From: JBGTKH01 sp041744735
GTDB lineage: Bacteria; Planctomycetota; Planctomycetia; Pirellulales; Pirellulaceae
NCBI GenBank assembly: GCA_041744735.1
Contig: JBGTKH010000206.1
Location: forward strand, 1-8,505
Length of the DNA: 8,505 bases
Reading direction: 5' to 3'
The translations under genes and the position numbers were made by a program. Below, piece after piece: positions 1 to 6,683 of the stretch. Every line of letters begins with the position of its first letter. The stretch's first letter is position 1. The notes under the pieces are model-generated. The model had not been told where the DNA came from and made no database searches. It was given only the letters and a program-made list of their open reading frames with translations.

Positions 1-154
1 AAAATTGAATTCTGTACGTCTGAGCCCAAACGGTATCACCACCGAGAGATTGGCGTTTTGAACTGAGAAGAGCTGAGCATCAGTTGCTGGACGAACGCCT
101 GCTGCATGGCCTACAATAACAGCCGCTTGTTGGTTTAGCGCGGAGGGTTCGGCC

Positions 155-1318
155 ATGGTTCGATGTACCTGCTGGTTTGCGGCAGCGGTTTGTGCAGCGG
201 TGGTATGTGGCGGCGTACCACCGCGCGCGATAGCTGCGGAAGAAATTGTCGAGCCAGCGGACGTTTACGTGATTTCGGTGGCCTTAGTGCGACAGTTGGG
301 CGACGAGCAATTTTCCGTCCGCGAATCCGCGACCGAAAAGCTGATCAAGATCGGCCTGTCGGCGACCAAGGCTTTAGAGGAAGGAACGAAAGACGCGGAC
401 CGCGAAATCCGCTACCGCAGCGAACGGGTGCTGAGCATCGTGCGGGAGCTGGATTTCCAGCAGCGGCTGGACGCGTTCGCCCGCAGCGAAGTCGCCGAAC
501 AGGATTTTGGCTTACCGGGCTGGAACCGCTTTCGCACAGCGCTGGGTGACAGTGCCGAACTGCGGGCGCTGTTTGTCGAAATGCAGAAGTCGGAATCGGA
601 AGCGATGCATGCGCTCGAAGAAGGTCCTAAAGCCGCGGCCGAGATCTTGAATCTGCGCACGACGCAACTGCAGCTTTCGATGCAGTTGTATCGCCATCAG
701 CTTACGCTGGGCAGCATCGCCGCGCTGATCTTCCTGGCCGGCGACGACGAGGTGTCCGTCTCGCAACAAGCCAGCCAGTCGCTGTACAGCTTCTGTTACC
801 AGCAGAGCTTCCGCACGGCCGTGCAGAACGGTCCGAAGAACGAGGCCATGCGCAAGCTGCTGGGCAACTGGATTCGCCGCGGCGAGGGCTTCAGCGCGTA
901 TCAAGGTCTAGGGCTGGCAATGCAGTACGATTTGAAAGAGGGACTGATCCCGGCGGAGAAGGAGTTGCGTAATCACGGCAACCAAGCCCACATCACACAG
1001 TACGCGATTCTGACGGTGGCCAAGCTTGGCGACGCGAGCCACGTGCCGCTGCTGGAAAGGTTACTCGACGACGCCACGCGCTGCACGTCGATGCGGATCA
1101 ACAACCGCAACTACGAAACCCAGGTCCGCGACATCGCCTTGGCCGCGCTGCTACACATCACAAAACAGGACGCGCGAAAGTACGGCTTTGACCGACTGCA
1201 AACGCATCCGCAAATCGTTTTCAACACCACCACCGTCGGCTTTGAAGACGACACGAAGCGAAACGAGGCCCTCGCCAAATGGAAAGCGTTTCGGGAAACG
1301 CAGACGAAGAACGAGTGA
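155..1318 (+). CDS. Exported HEAT-repeat-like protein of unknown function
   Basis: Encodes 387 residues. The first ~28 look like a Sec signal peptide: Arg at position 3, a hydrophobic Ala/Val/Cys-rich core, and a likely cleavage site in AIAA-EE around residue 28, so the product probably acts outside the cytoplasmic membrane. Residues ~41-98 form amphipathic helical pairs resembling HEAT repeats (RQLGDEQFSVRESATEKL, then DREIRYRSERVL). More HEAT-like helices appear at ~279-304 (ITQYAILTVAKLGDASHVPL) and ~322-335. The end (EALAKWKAF, 371-379) is of a kind I recall from planctomycete HEAT proteins. No catalytic motif is visible, so a protein-binding or scaffold role is only a family-level inference. 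The start is well supported: GGAGGG at 142-147 lies 7 nt before the ATG. The gene stands alone and converges on folD. An overlapping frame from 163 is a shadow. The reading frame is certain; the function is not. Confidence 0.85.
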   Translation: MVRCTCWFAAAVCAAVVCGGVPPRAIAAEEIVEPADVYVISVALVRQLGDEQFSVRESATEKLIKIGLSATKALEEGTKDADREIRYRSERVLSIVRELDFQQRLDAFARSEVAEQDFGLPGWNRFRTALGDSAELRALFVEMQKSESEAMHALEEGPKAAAEILNLRTTQLQLSMQLYRHQLTLGSIAALIFLAGDDEVSVSQQASQSLYSFCYQQSFRTAVQNGPKNEAMRKLLGNWIRRGEGFSAYQGLGLAMQYDLKEGLIPAEKELRNHGNQAHITQYAILTVAKLGDASHVPLLERLLDDATRCTSMRINNRNYETQVRDIALAALLHITKQDARKYGFDRLQTHPQIVFNTTTVGFEDDTKRNEALAKWKAFRETQTKNE

Positions 1319-1322
1319 ACCT

Positions 1323-1345
1323 CGTTTAACCGCTTAAGTTAAACG
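1323..1345. terminator. Possible bidirectional hairpin between convergent genes
   Basis: A perfect 8-bp inverted repeat, CGTTTAAC (1323-1330) and GTTAAACG (1338-1345), encloses a 7-nt loop. It lies 4 bp after the stop of the HEAT-like gene and 2 bp beyond the folD stop on the other strand, the right place for a shared terminator. No T-tract follows on either strand, so intrinsic termination would be weak. It could also be a dispersed palindrome. The inverted repeat is certain; the role is inferred. Confidence 0.4.
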
Positions 1346-1347
1346 CG

Positions 1348-2226
1348 TTACGTCAGTTGCGCTTCGGCTGCCGCGAGCGTGTTGTGCAGGAGCATGGTGA
1401 CCGTCAGCGGTCCGACGCCACCGGGGACGGGTGTGATGTAGCCAGCGACTTCTTTCACCACGTCGAAGTCGACGTCACCCACGAGACCTTCGTCCGTGCG
1501 GTTGATGCCGACGTCGATCACGGCCGCGCCGGGCTTCACCATTTCTGCGGTGATAAATCTTGGCTGGCCGACCGCCGCGATGAGCACGTCGGCGCGGCGC
1601 GTGACTTCCGCCAAGTTCTGCGTGCGGCTGTGGCAAACGGTTACCGTGGCGTTCGCGGCACTCGATCCGCAAGTCGAATCGCGCTGCATCAACATCATGG
1701 CCATCGGCTTGCCCACGATTTCGCTGCGGCCAACGACAACGGCTTCTTTGCCGGCCACCGTGATGCCGCTGCGGTGCAGAATCTGCATCACACCGTGCGG
1801 TGTGCACGGCAGAAACCGCGGGCGGCCTTGCACGATGCGGCCGACATTCTCCGGGTGAAACGCATCGACGTCCTTCAGCGGATGCACGGCGTCTAAGATG
1901 CGCGTCTCGCGAATCTGGCGAGGCAGCGGCAGTTGCACGAGGATACCGTTCACTTCCGTGTCTTTGTTCAGTTTGGTGATCAGCGCTAGCAGTTCGTCCT
2001 CCGCGATGTCGGCCGACAAACGGTGCAGTTGACTCTCGATCCCGATTTTCTCGCACGCCCGGCGTTTATTACGGACGTAGACCTCGCTGGCCGGATCCTC
2101 ACCCACCGACACCGCCGCCAGACATGGAACAACCGCGTTGTTCTCGATGAATTCGGCCACTTTCTCCGTCAGTTCCAACTGAATCTGGGCGGCGATCGCT
2201 TTCCCGTCGAGCAGTTTGGCGGTCAC
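1348..2226 (-). CDS. folD: Bifunctional methylenetetrahydrofolate dehydrogenase/methenyl-THF cyclohydrolase FolD
   Basis: Encodes 292 residues, the usual length for FolD. The enzyme oxidises 5,10-methylene-THF to 5,10-methenyl-THF with NADP+ and hydrolyses this to 10-formyl-THF, supplying one-carbon units in the cytosol. Family signatures run in order: Tyr50 and catalytic Lys54 in YVRNK, VQLPLP (97-102), KDVDAFHP (118-125; the family usually has Gly where Ala122 stands), PCTPHGVMQIL (140-150), the Rossmann segment VVVGRSEIVGKP (163-174), and the C-terminal TPVPGGVGPLTVTMLL (265-280). A short insertion at ~181-193 lengthens the loop after the Rossmann segment. The start is GTG at 2226, supported by GAGGA (2240-2236) with a 9-nt spacer; the ATG at 2242 is out of frame. 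The gene diverges from the sulfite reductase gene and converges on the HEAT-like gene, so it is probably transcribed alone. Confidence 0.97.
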   Translation of the reverse strand: MTAKLLDGKAIAAQIQLELTEKVAEFIENNAVVPCLAAVSVGEDPASEVYVRNKRRACEKIGIESQLHRLSADIAEDELLALITKLNKDTEVNGILVQLPLPRQIRETRILDAVHPLKDVDAFHPENVGRIVQGRPRFLPCTPHGVMQILHRSGITVAGKEAVVVGRSEIVGKPMAMMLMQRDSTCGSSAANATVTVCHSRTQNLAEVTRRADVLIAAVGQPRFITAEMVKPGAAVIDVGINRTDEGLVGDVDFDVVKEVAGYITPVPGGVGPLTVTMLLHNTLAAAEAQLT

Positions 2227-2323
2227 AGAAATCGTTCCTCATCGGAAAGTTAGGGAGCAGTCCGCCGGGCGAAGTTTAGCGGTAATCCCGCGGAAATCTC
2301 AACAACGGCGGCATTCTAACGCA

Positions 2324-2360
2324 CGTGTGGCTCGGCTGATATCACACGGGCTGCCGAGCC
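2324..2360. repeat. Two interleaved inverted repeats, pseudoknot-like order
   Basis: CGTGTG (2324-2329) is complementary to CACACG (2343-2348). GGCTCGG (2329-2335) is complementary to CCGAGCC (2354-2360). The arms alternate A, B, A', B', which as RNA would be an H-type pseudoknot or two alternative hairpins, and as DNA could be overlapping operator half-sites. Whether the region is transcribed is unknown. The complementarity is direct; any role is inferred. Confidence 0.4.
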
Positions 2361-2400
2361 GACTGGCGTGGTGGTATTTTCTTACCGGGGCTATACTTAC

Positions 2401-2430
2401 TTGACGCATAAGCCGAATGATGACAATAAT
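2401..2430 (+). promoter_or_regulatory. Candidate sigma-70-type promoter for cysI
   Basis: TTGACG (2401-2406) matches the -35 consensus at five of six positions. AATAAT (2425-2430) matches the -10 consensus at five of six, with an 18-nt spacer. The pair sits in the most AT-rich part of the spacer and would give a leader of roughly 80 nt before the cysI ATG at 2520. This rests on sequence match and position only. Confidence 0.4.
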
Positions 2431-2519
2431 GGTAAACATAATGATGATTGCCGGCGGGCGGTAGCGGTTGGGTAATCTGCGCCTGTTGCATTGTCTCTGT
2501 GGAGATCGAGTTTCGAGCC

Positions 2520-4253
2520 ATGTCCGACGAAAGCAAAGTCAGTTCGGTTGAGGTTTTCAAAGACGAGAGCCATTATCTGCGCGGCTCCATCCCCGAAGAG
2601 CTCGTTGACGCCAACGACCATTTCGGCAAAGGGAGCGTACAGCTTCTGAAGCATCACGGCACTTACCAGCAAGACGACCGCGACGAACGGCATGCGTCCA
2701 AAGGGGGCGGCAAATCGTCGAAGTCGTTTATCTTCATGGTCCGCACGAAGATCCCCGGCGGCAAGCTGACCAGCGATCAGCTTCTGGCCGAGTTGGATCT
2801 GGCCGACGAAGTGGGAAACACAACGCTGCGCATCACCAGTCGCCAGGGGTTGCAGTTGCACGGCGTACTGAAGAGTAACTTGAAGCACAGCATCCACCGT
2901 ATCAACGACGTGCAATTATCCACACTGGGCGCGTGCGGCGACGTGAATCGAAACGTGATGTGCTGCCCCGCGCTGCACAACGACGATCCGGTGCATCGGC
3001 AGATGCAAGAGATGGCCGATCGTCTGGCGGCTCATTTCGCACCTCGCACGCGTGCCTATCATGAACTGTGGGTGACCGACGCCAACACGGGCGAGAAGCA
3101 ACTGGCTGGCGGCGGCAACAATGGCGAGGACAACGTCGAGCCGATCTATGGCAGGCATTATTTGCCGCGCAAGTTCAAGATGGGCATTGCGCTGCCGGGC
3201 GATAACTGCATTGATATCTACAGTCAAGATTTGGGCTTTCTGGCGATTTGCCGCGACTGGCAGATTGTCGGTTACAACGTGCTTGTTGGGGGCGGATTCG
3301 GTGTCACACCGAGCGCCGCAAAAACATTTCCGGCAATTGGCCAAAAGATGGCTTTCGTCACGCCCGACCAAGTGCTCGACGTGGCCACGGCAATTGTGAA
3401 AGTGCAGCGCGACTTTGGCAACCGGGCCGACCGCAAAGTCGCGCGGATGAAGTATTTGATTCACGACTGGGGCCTGGAAAAGTTCAAGGCCAAGGTCGAA
3501 GAATACTACGGCGCGAAGCTGCCGGAACCGACGGCGGAAGACGTGCATGGCTTCGACGACCACATGGGCTGGCACGACCAAGGCGACGGCCGCTGGTTCT
3601 ACGGGTTGAACGTCGAGAACGGCCGCATACTAGATAACGAGACGACCCAACTGAAATCCGCGCTGCGGGAACTGTGCCGCACGTATCGGCCCGGCATTCG
3701 GCTCACCTCACACCAAAGCATTCTGTTTACAGACATCGCGCCGGAGGACAAAGCCGACGTTGAAGAAATTCTCCGTCGTCACAACGTGAAGTTGACCGAA
3801 GACGTGTCGGCGGTCCGCCGCTGGTCGATGGCCTGCGTGGCGTGGCCGACGTGCGGGTTGTCAATCACCGAAGCCGAACGAGCATTGCCCGGCATTCTCG
3901 ACGAGATGGAAGTCGAACTGGCGAAGCTGGGACTGTCCAGCGAAGAGTTCACGGTCCGCATGACCGGTTGCCCCAACGGCTGCGCCCGGCCGTACAACTC
4001 GGACATCGGTCTGGTCGGCAAGACGCTGGGCAAGTACACGCTGTTTCTCGGCGGCCGAAAGTTGGGTAACCGGCTGAACTTCCTGTACAAGGACCTGGTG
4101 CCAGAGAAAGAAGTCGCAGCGGAACTAGTGCCGATTTTCATCTACTTCAAGCAAGAACGCGAACACGGCGAGACGTTCGGTGACTTCTGCCACCGCAAAG
4201 GCAAGGCAGACTTGCTGGCGTGGGCCGAGCAATATCAGAGCCAAGTTGCTTGA
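2520..4253 (+). CDS. cysI: Assimilatory sulfite reductase hemoprotein (CysI/SiR family)
   Basis: Encodes 577 residues, matching CysI length. The family reduces sulfite to sulfide in six electrons using siroheme coupled to a [4Fe-4S] cluster, feeding cysteine synthesis in the cytosol. The four cluster ligands are present: Cys439 and Cys445 in ACVAWPTC, and Cys484 and Cys488 in MTGCPNGC. Predicted sulfite-binding basic residues also align with E. coli CysI: Arg108 (TSRQ), Arg144 (NRNV), and Lys218 and Lys220 (LPRKFK). Ferredoxin-like repeats are visible in RITSRQGLQLHG and RLTSHQSILF. No flavoprotein partner (CysJ) is in the window, so the electron donor may be ferredoxin or a distant CysJ. Nitrite reductase is the main alternative but fits less well. 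I chose the ATG at 2520 over an in-frame one at 2448, because the intervening 24 residues do not resemble the family. The ribosome site is weak (GGAG at 2501-2504 is too far upstream). Confidence 0.92.
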   Translation: MSDESKVSSVEVFKDESHYLRGSIPEELVDANDHFGKGSVQLLKHHGTYQQDDRDERHASKGGGKSSKSFIFMVRTKIPGGKLTSDQLLAELDLADEVGNTTLRITSRQGLQLHGVLKSNLKHSIHRINDVQLSTLGACGDVNRNVMCCPALHNDDPVHRQMQEMADRLAAHFAPRTRAYHELWVTDANTGEKQLAGGGNNGEDNVEPIYGRHYLPRKFKMGIALPGDNCIDIYSQDLGFLAICRDWQIVGYNVLVGGGFGVTPSAAKTFPAIGQKMAFVTPDQVLDVATAIVKVQRDFGNRADRKVARMKYLIHDWGLEKFKAKVEEYYGAKLPEPTAEDVHGFDDHMGWHDQGDGRWFYGLNVENGRILDNETTQLKSALRELCRTYRPGIRLTSHQSILFTDIAPEDKADVEEILRRHNVKLTEDVSAVRRWSMACVAWPTCGLSITEAERALPGILDEMEVELAKLGLSSEEFTVRMTGCPNGCARPYNSDIGLVGKTLGKYTLFLGGRKLGNRLNFLYKDLVPEKEVAAELVPIFIYFKQEREHGETFGDFCHRKGKADLLAWAEQYQSQVA

Positions 4254-4297
4254 GTGAACTTATTAGAGCAGCGGCGTTGTCACGCCCGCCGACATGG

Positions 4298-4468
4298 CTA
4301 CGACGACCTTAGCTTCTTGATCTCCGCCTCAGCCGCGGCGATCTCCTGCTCTAGCCGTTTCACCTCGCCCGGTTCGTCTTCCTGCTTCTTCGCGCCGGCC
4401 AACTTCTGGTGGAGTTGCTGTACGCGTTGGTGCAGCACGTCGATCTTCTTTTTGGCTTTCTTGTCCAT
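4298..4468 (-). CDS. Small lysine-rich coiled-coil protein
   Basis: Encodes 56 residues. The N-terminus is strongly basic (MDKKAKKK). The rest is a heptad-like helix with Leu/Ile/Val at regular spacing (IDVLHQRVQQLHQKL, then EVKRLEQEIAAAEAEIKKL) and a break at EDEPGE (30-35), so a two-segment antiparallel or dimeric coiled coil is plausible. I recall similar short proteins in planctomycete genomes but know no function; the basic end could contact nucleic acid, which is a guess. The start is the ATG at 4468; a TTG at 4483 would add five residues and is less likely. No Shine-Dalgarno site precedes it, and a five-codon mini-ORF (4488-4471) ends just 2 nt before the ATG. The gene lies 41 nt downstream of the CopD-like gene on the same strand, so co-transcription or coupling is possible. 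It converges on cysI. Confidence 0.7.
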   Translation of the reverse strand: MDKKAKKKIDVLHQRVQQLHQKLAGAKKQEDEPGEVKRLEQEIAAAEAEIKKLRSS

Positions 4469-4509
4469 GGTTACAAAGCGCAAAACATACTAAGGGTCGG
4501 GAGTCCTTT

Positions 4510-5106
4510 TCATATCGGCGGCGACTTTTTCGGCTCGTAGAGGAATTCGTGAGAATCCCGAAATCTCACGACTTCGGCTACGGTTTCGCCGACATGAAAC
4601 AGATTCCCGACCCCGTGAGGTAGAATGATCGACGAGGACCTGGATTCTTTGGTCGGTTTCAATTCCCGCGGGCCGGTTTTCAGCACGCCGCCGATACAAA
4701 TCACGGTGATGGCCAAAACGATGTTCATGGTCATCCAGAACTCGGCCTTCGCACGAAACTTCTCGGCACCGGCGCTGCGGCCGGTCAGTTTGCTGGCGAT
4801 GTAAAACACGACCAGCGCCAACAAGATCTTCACCCCCAACAGCGGATGATAATACTTGCCCGGGAAATCGTATGTGCCGGCGATAAGGACCGTGTTGATG
4901 AGCCCGCTGATCAGCAGCAGCGCGATCGAGATCATCACCACCTTGGCCCAACGGCCACGCACGGCGGCTTGCAGTTCCTTGCGCTGGCTATCGGGCAAAG
5001 TGCTCAGCGACGGATGCAGCGCGAAGCGCATGAAAATCGTTGCACCCACCATCGTCACGGCAGGCAGAATGTGCATCCAACGGAGCAAGATATCAACAGC
5101 AAGCAT
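4510..5106 (-). CDS. Four-helix integral membrane protein, CopD-like
   Basis: Encodes 198 residues with four predicted membrane helices at ~5-30, 54-77, 88-107 and 122-142. His12 lies in the first helix (RWMHILPA), and the layout resembles the CopD-like/DUF-type membrane proteins found in many bacteria. That match is by general pattern only, and no copper or haem role can be claimed. The start is good: GAAGGA lies on the minus strand 8 nt before the ATG. The hydrophilic tail after residue ~143 is unusually long. Residues 174-188 are encoded by a palindromic repeat (see 4536-4582), so this tail was probably acquired or lengthened when the repeat arrived, and its sequence need not be functional. 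The gene lies 125 nt downstream of cca and 41 nt upstream of the small coiled-coil gene on the same strand, so the three may share transcripts. Confidence 0.8.
   Translation of the reverse strand: MLAVDILLRWMHILPAVTMVGATIFMRFALHPSLSTLPDSQRKELQAAVRGRWAKVVMISIALLLISGLINTVLIAGTYDFPGKYYHPLLGVKILLALVVFYIASKLTGRSAGAEKFRAKAEFWMTMNIVLAITVICIGGVLKTGPRELKPTKESRSSSIILPHGVGNLFHVGETVAEVVRFRDSHEFLYEPKKSPPI
4536..4582 (-). repeat. REP-like imperfect palindrome inside the 3' end of a gene
   Basis: The two 19-nt arms (4536-4554 and 4564-4582) are complementary at 16 of 19 positions around a 9-nt loop (4555-4563). From the outside inward the pairing is CGTAG/CTACG, a 2x2 mismatch, then GAATTCGTGAGA/TCTCACGACTTC with one mismatch. 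The element lies within the translated end of the CopD-like gene. A second, partial copy is at 7343-7370. The size and structure resemble repetitive extragenic palindromes, which are normally intergenic. Confidence 0.75.
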
Positions 5107-5231
5107 TACGACATTCCTTCGCTCTGTGTCCGCGGTTCAAGTCGGTAATTCAATTGCGGCAGCTTGACACCGATCGTAGGTTGGTCCGCGCGCGTTGTCT
5201 ATACGGGGTGCTGTTCACTGGTTCGATTGTG
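5107..5231. other. Spacer between cca and the CopD-like gene
   Basis: These 125 bp hold the Shine-Dalgarno site of the CopD-like gene (GAAGGA on the minus strand, about 5120-5115). I see no clear hairpin terminator for cca and no strong promoter match. Whether the two genes share a transcript cannot be decided from the sequence. Confidence 0.5.
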
Positions 5232-6527
5232 CTACGGCGAATGCGACCATAACTGATAAGCTAGTTCGAGGGCTTGTATTTTGGTTGCAATTTGGCCTTC
5301 AAGCTGTGCATCGCGCACTTTTTCCAGAAGCGACTTATACGCCGGGCCGGGTGGAATGCCGGCGGTTTTCAAATCGTCGCCGGAGACGAGCGGTGGCGGG
5401 TTGAGTTGCTCGGACGGCAATGCCAGTTGCTGGCGGCAATAGTCGATGTCCGACGTGCCGCCATCGATGACTCGCGCTACCGCTTCGGCCAACATCAGCA
5501 GGTCGCCGATCCGCGGGGCGATCAACACGCGTTGCAACTGCGGCCACGGCGTTCGCCGCGCGGTACGCAACGTTGATTCATGGGCAAGCAACCACTGAGT
5601 GCTGTCCGTTTCTTCATTCGACAACCGCCAGCGTTGACAAATTCGTTCGACCGCGTCACGGCGCGACGGCTCGGAAGTGCACACTTCGCGCAACAGCGCC
5701 GCCAGCGCCACGGGAAACGACGGTTGCGGCAGCGCATCGAGCACGCGCAGACCGCGCTCCCATGGGGATGCCGACGATTCGCCGCCGGTCTCGCCTTCAG
5801 TCGCCTTTAGCCGTGCCGCCTCGGGCAGCACGACCTCTAACAACTGAGCTTCGTCCAATAGCTTCACGGCGCGTCCGCGATGCGGGTCGACCAGCATGCG
5901 GCGCATTTCCGCGGCGACTCGTTCGGCACTTACAATTACCAGCTCGTGGGCTTGCCCTTGAATCGCCCGCAGGGTGGCTTCGTCCAGTTCAAAATCAAAC
6001 GTCGCGGCAAACCGCACGGCGCGCAACATCCGCAGCTTGTCTTCTGCGATGCGTTGGTTCGCGTCGCCGATGGCTCGAATGACGCGCCCCTCAAGGTCCT
6101 GCTGACCTCCCACGTAATCGATCACCTGCTCCTGCAGCGGATCGTAAAACAAGCCGTTGATGGTGAAGTCGCGGCGCTGAGCATCCTCTGCGGCCGTGCT
6201 GAACGTGACGCTGTCGGGATGGCGGCCGTCACTGTACTGGGCGTCGCGACGAAAGGTGGCCACGTCGATCGAGCCGGCTTGTTTGGACCCCACAATACTT
6301 ATGACGCCAAAGGCCGCACCGATGGCCAGCGTGCGGCGGAATCCGAACACTTGCCGAATCTGCTCGGGCGTGGCATTGGTGGCCACGTCGAAATCCTTCG
6401 GTGTCAGGCCCAACAGTTGATCCCGCACGCAGCCGCCGGCCCACAGCGCGTCGAAGCCGGCGTCACACAGCCTCCGCACGACATCGACGGCGAATTGGCG
6501 GGCTTGGGCAGGCTCTATCGTCGGCAT
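5232..6527 (-). CDS. cca: CCA tRNA nucleotidyltransferase
   Basis: Encodes 431 residues of the class II nucleotidyltransferase family, which adds or repairs the 3'-terminal CCA of tRNAs from CTP and ATP without a template. Visible motifs: GGCVRD (31-36) for nucleotide binding; catalytic Asp45 and Asp47 in KDFDVAT; RRDFTINGL (118-126); GRVIRAIGD (147-155); and the nucleotide-selecting EDKLR (Glu162, Asp163, Arg166), followed by LRAVRF. The C-terminal segment SGDDLKTAGIPPGPAYKSLL (382-401) with AQLEGQI is typical of CCA-adding rather than poly(A)-polymerase proteins. A polar stretch at ~240-256 looks like a linker. An A-adding or CC-adding specialist, or a poly(A) polymerase, cannot be fully excluded by eye. 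The ATG at 6527 is preceded on the minus strand by AAGGGA with a 10-nt spacer. It is the first gene of a leftward cluster and diverges from the rhodanese gene. The tRNA gene at 7186-7269 lacks an encoded CCA and would be a substrate. Confidence 0.93.
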   Translation of the reverse strand: MPTIEPAQARQFAVDVVRRLCDAGFDALWAGGCVRDQLLGLTPKDFDVATNATPEQIRQVFGFRRTLAIGAAFGVISIVGSKQAGSIDVATFRRDAQYSDGRHPDSVTFSTAAEDAQRRDFTINGLFYDPLQEQVIDYVGGQQDLEGRVIRAIGDANQRIAEDKLRMLRAVRFAATFDFELDEATLRAIQGQAHELVIVSAERVAAEMRRMLVDPHRGRAVKLLDEAQLLEVVLPEAARLKATEGETGGESSASPWERGLRVLDALPQPSFPVALAALLREVCTSEPSRRDAVERICQRWRLSNEETDSTQWLLAHESTLRTARRTPWPQLQRVLIAPRIGDLLMLAEAVARVIDGGTSDIDYCRQQLALPSEQLNPPPLVSGDDLKTAGIPPGPAYKSLLEKVRDAQLEGQIATKIQALELAYQLWSHSP

Positions 6528-6546
6528 CGCAGGAGTGTCCCTTAAC

Positions 6547-6576
6547 GTGGCGGCACGCTTCCAGCGTGCCAGTCAC
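6547..6576. repeat. Strong GC-rich palindrome between cca and rhodanese
   Basis: GGCACGCT (6552-6559) and AGCGTGCC (6563-6570) form a perfect 8-bp stem with a 3-nt loop. Outer GTG (6547-6549) and CAC (6574-6576) can add three pairs after a small internal loop. It sits just upstream of the cca start in a divergent promoter region, where a terminator is not needed. From memory, palindromes of this type are dispersed through several planctomycete genomes, so a repeat family member is likely. It has no sequence similarity to the repeat at 4536-4582. Confidence 0.6.
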
Positions 6577-6683
6577 CAAACCTATTGTAGCCGGCGCCAG
6601 CCCTGGACAACGAATAACATGACCGGTAGGTTGCCATGAAGTTCTACGCATCATGGCAATTTTCGAACGCCGAGGATAGTCGC

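Larger units (their letters stand above)
2227..2519. other. Divergent intergenic spacer between folD and cysI
   Basis: This 293-bp stretch, the largest gene-free part of the window, must hold the promoters of both flanking genes. The folD side carries its Shine-Dalgarno site (2236-2240). On the minus strand TAGAAT (2318-2313) could be a -10 box, but I see no good -35. The middle holds two interleaved inverted repeats (2324-2360). The cysI side is AT-rich, with a promoter-like pair (2401-2430) and a repeated octamer AATGATGA (2416-2423 and 2440-2447). No coding region is convincing here, and no riboswitch class is recognised. Confidence 0.7.

Noticed and set aside
1..154. Promoter for the HEAT-like gene using TACAAT at 112-117
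   Set aside because: No acceptable -35 lies 16-18 nt upstream; the nearest TTGCTG is 22 nt away. Apart from the ribosome site, nothing clear is seen in this stretch.
1357..1896. 179-residue open frame opposite folD
   Set aside because: It is a shadow of folD codons, with low-complexity His/Arg/Asp composition.
2227..2360. A known tetrahydrofolate or SAM/SAH riboswitch ahead of folD
   Set aside because: I could not match the conserved core of any of these classes; only generic inverted repeats are present.
2448..2519. 24-residue N-terminal extension of cysI from the in-frame ATG at 2448
   Set aside because: The extra residues (Cys/Val/Gly rich) do not resemble the family, and the protein from 2520 already has the expected length.
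2916..3581. 221-residue open frame on the minus strand opposite cysI
   Set aside because: It lies wholly antisense to a well-supported gene, its composition (His, Arg, Val, Ala rich) follows from the opposite codons, and it shows no domain or ribosome site.
4254..4297. Terminator between cysI and the small coiled-coil gene
   Set aside because: Only a 4-bp stem (GGCG/CGCC) with no T-run is visible, too weak to call.
5880..6545. 221-residue open frame on the plus strand opposite cca
   Set aside because: It is antisense to the conserved catalytic domain of cca and shows no protein family signal; GC-rich codon bias explains the open frame.
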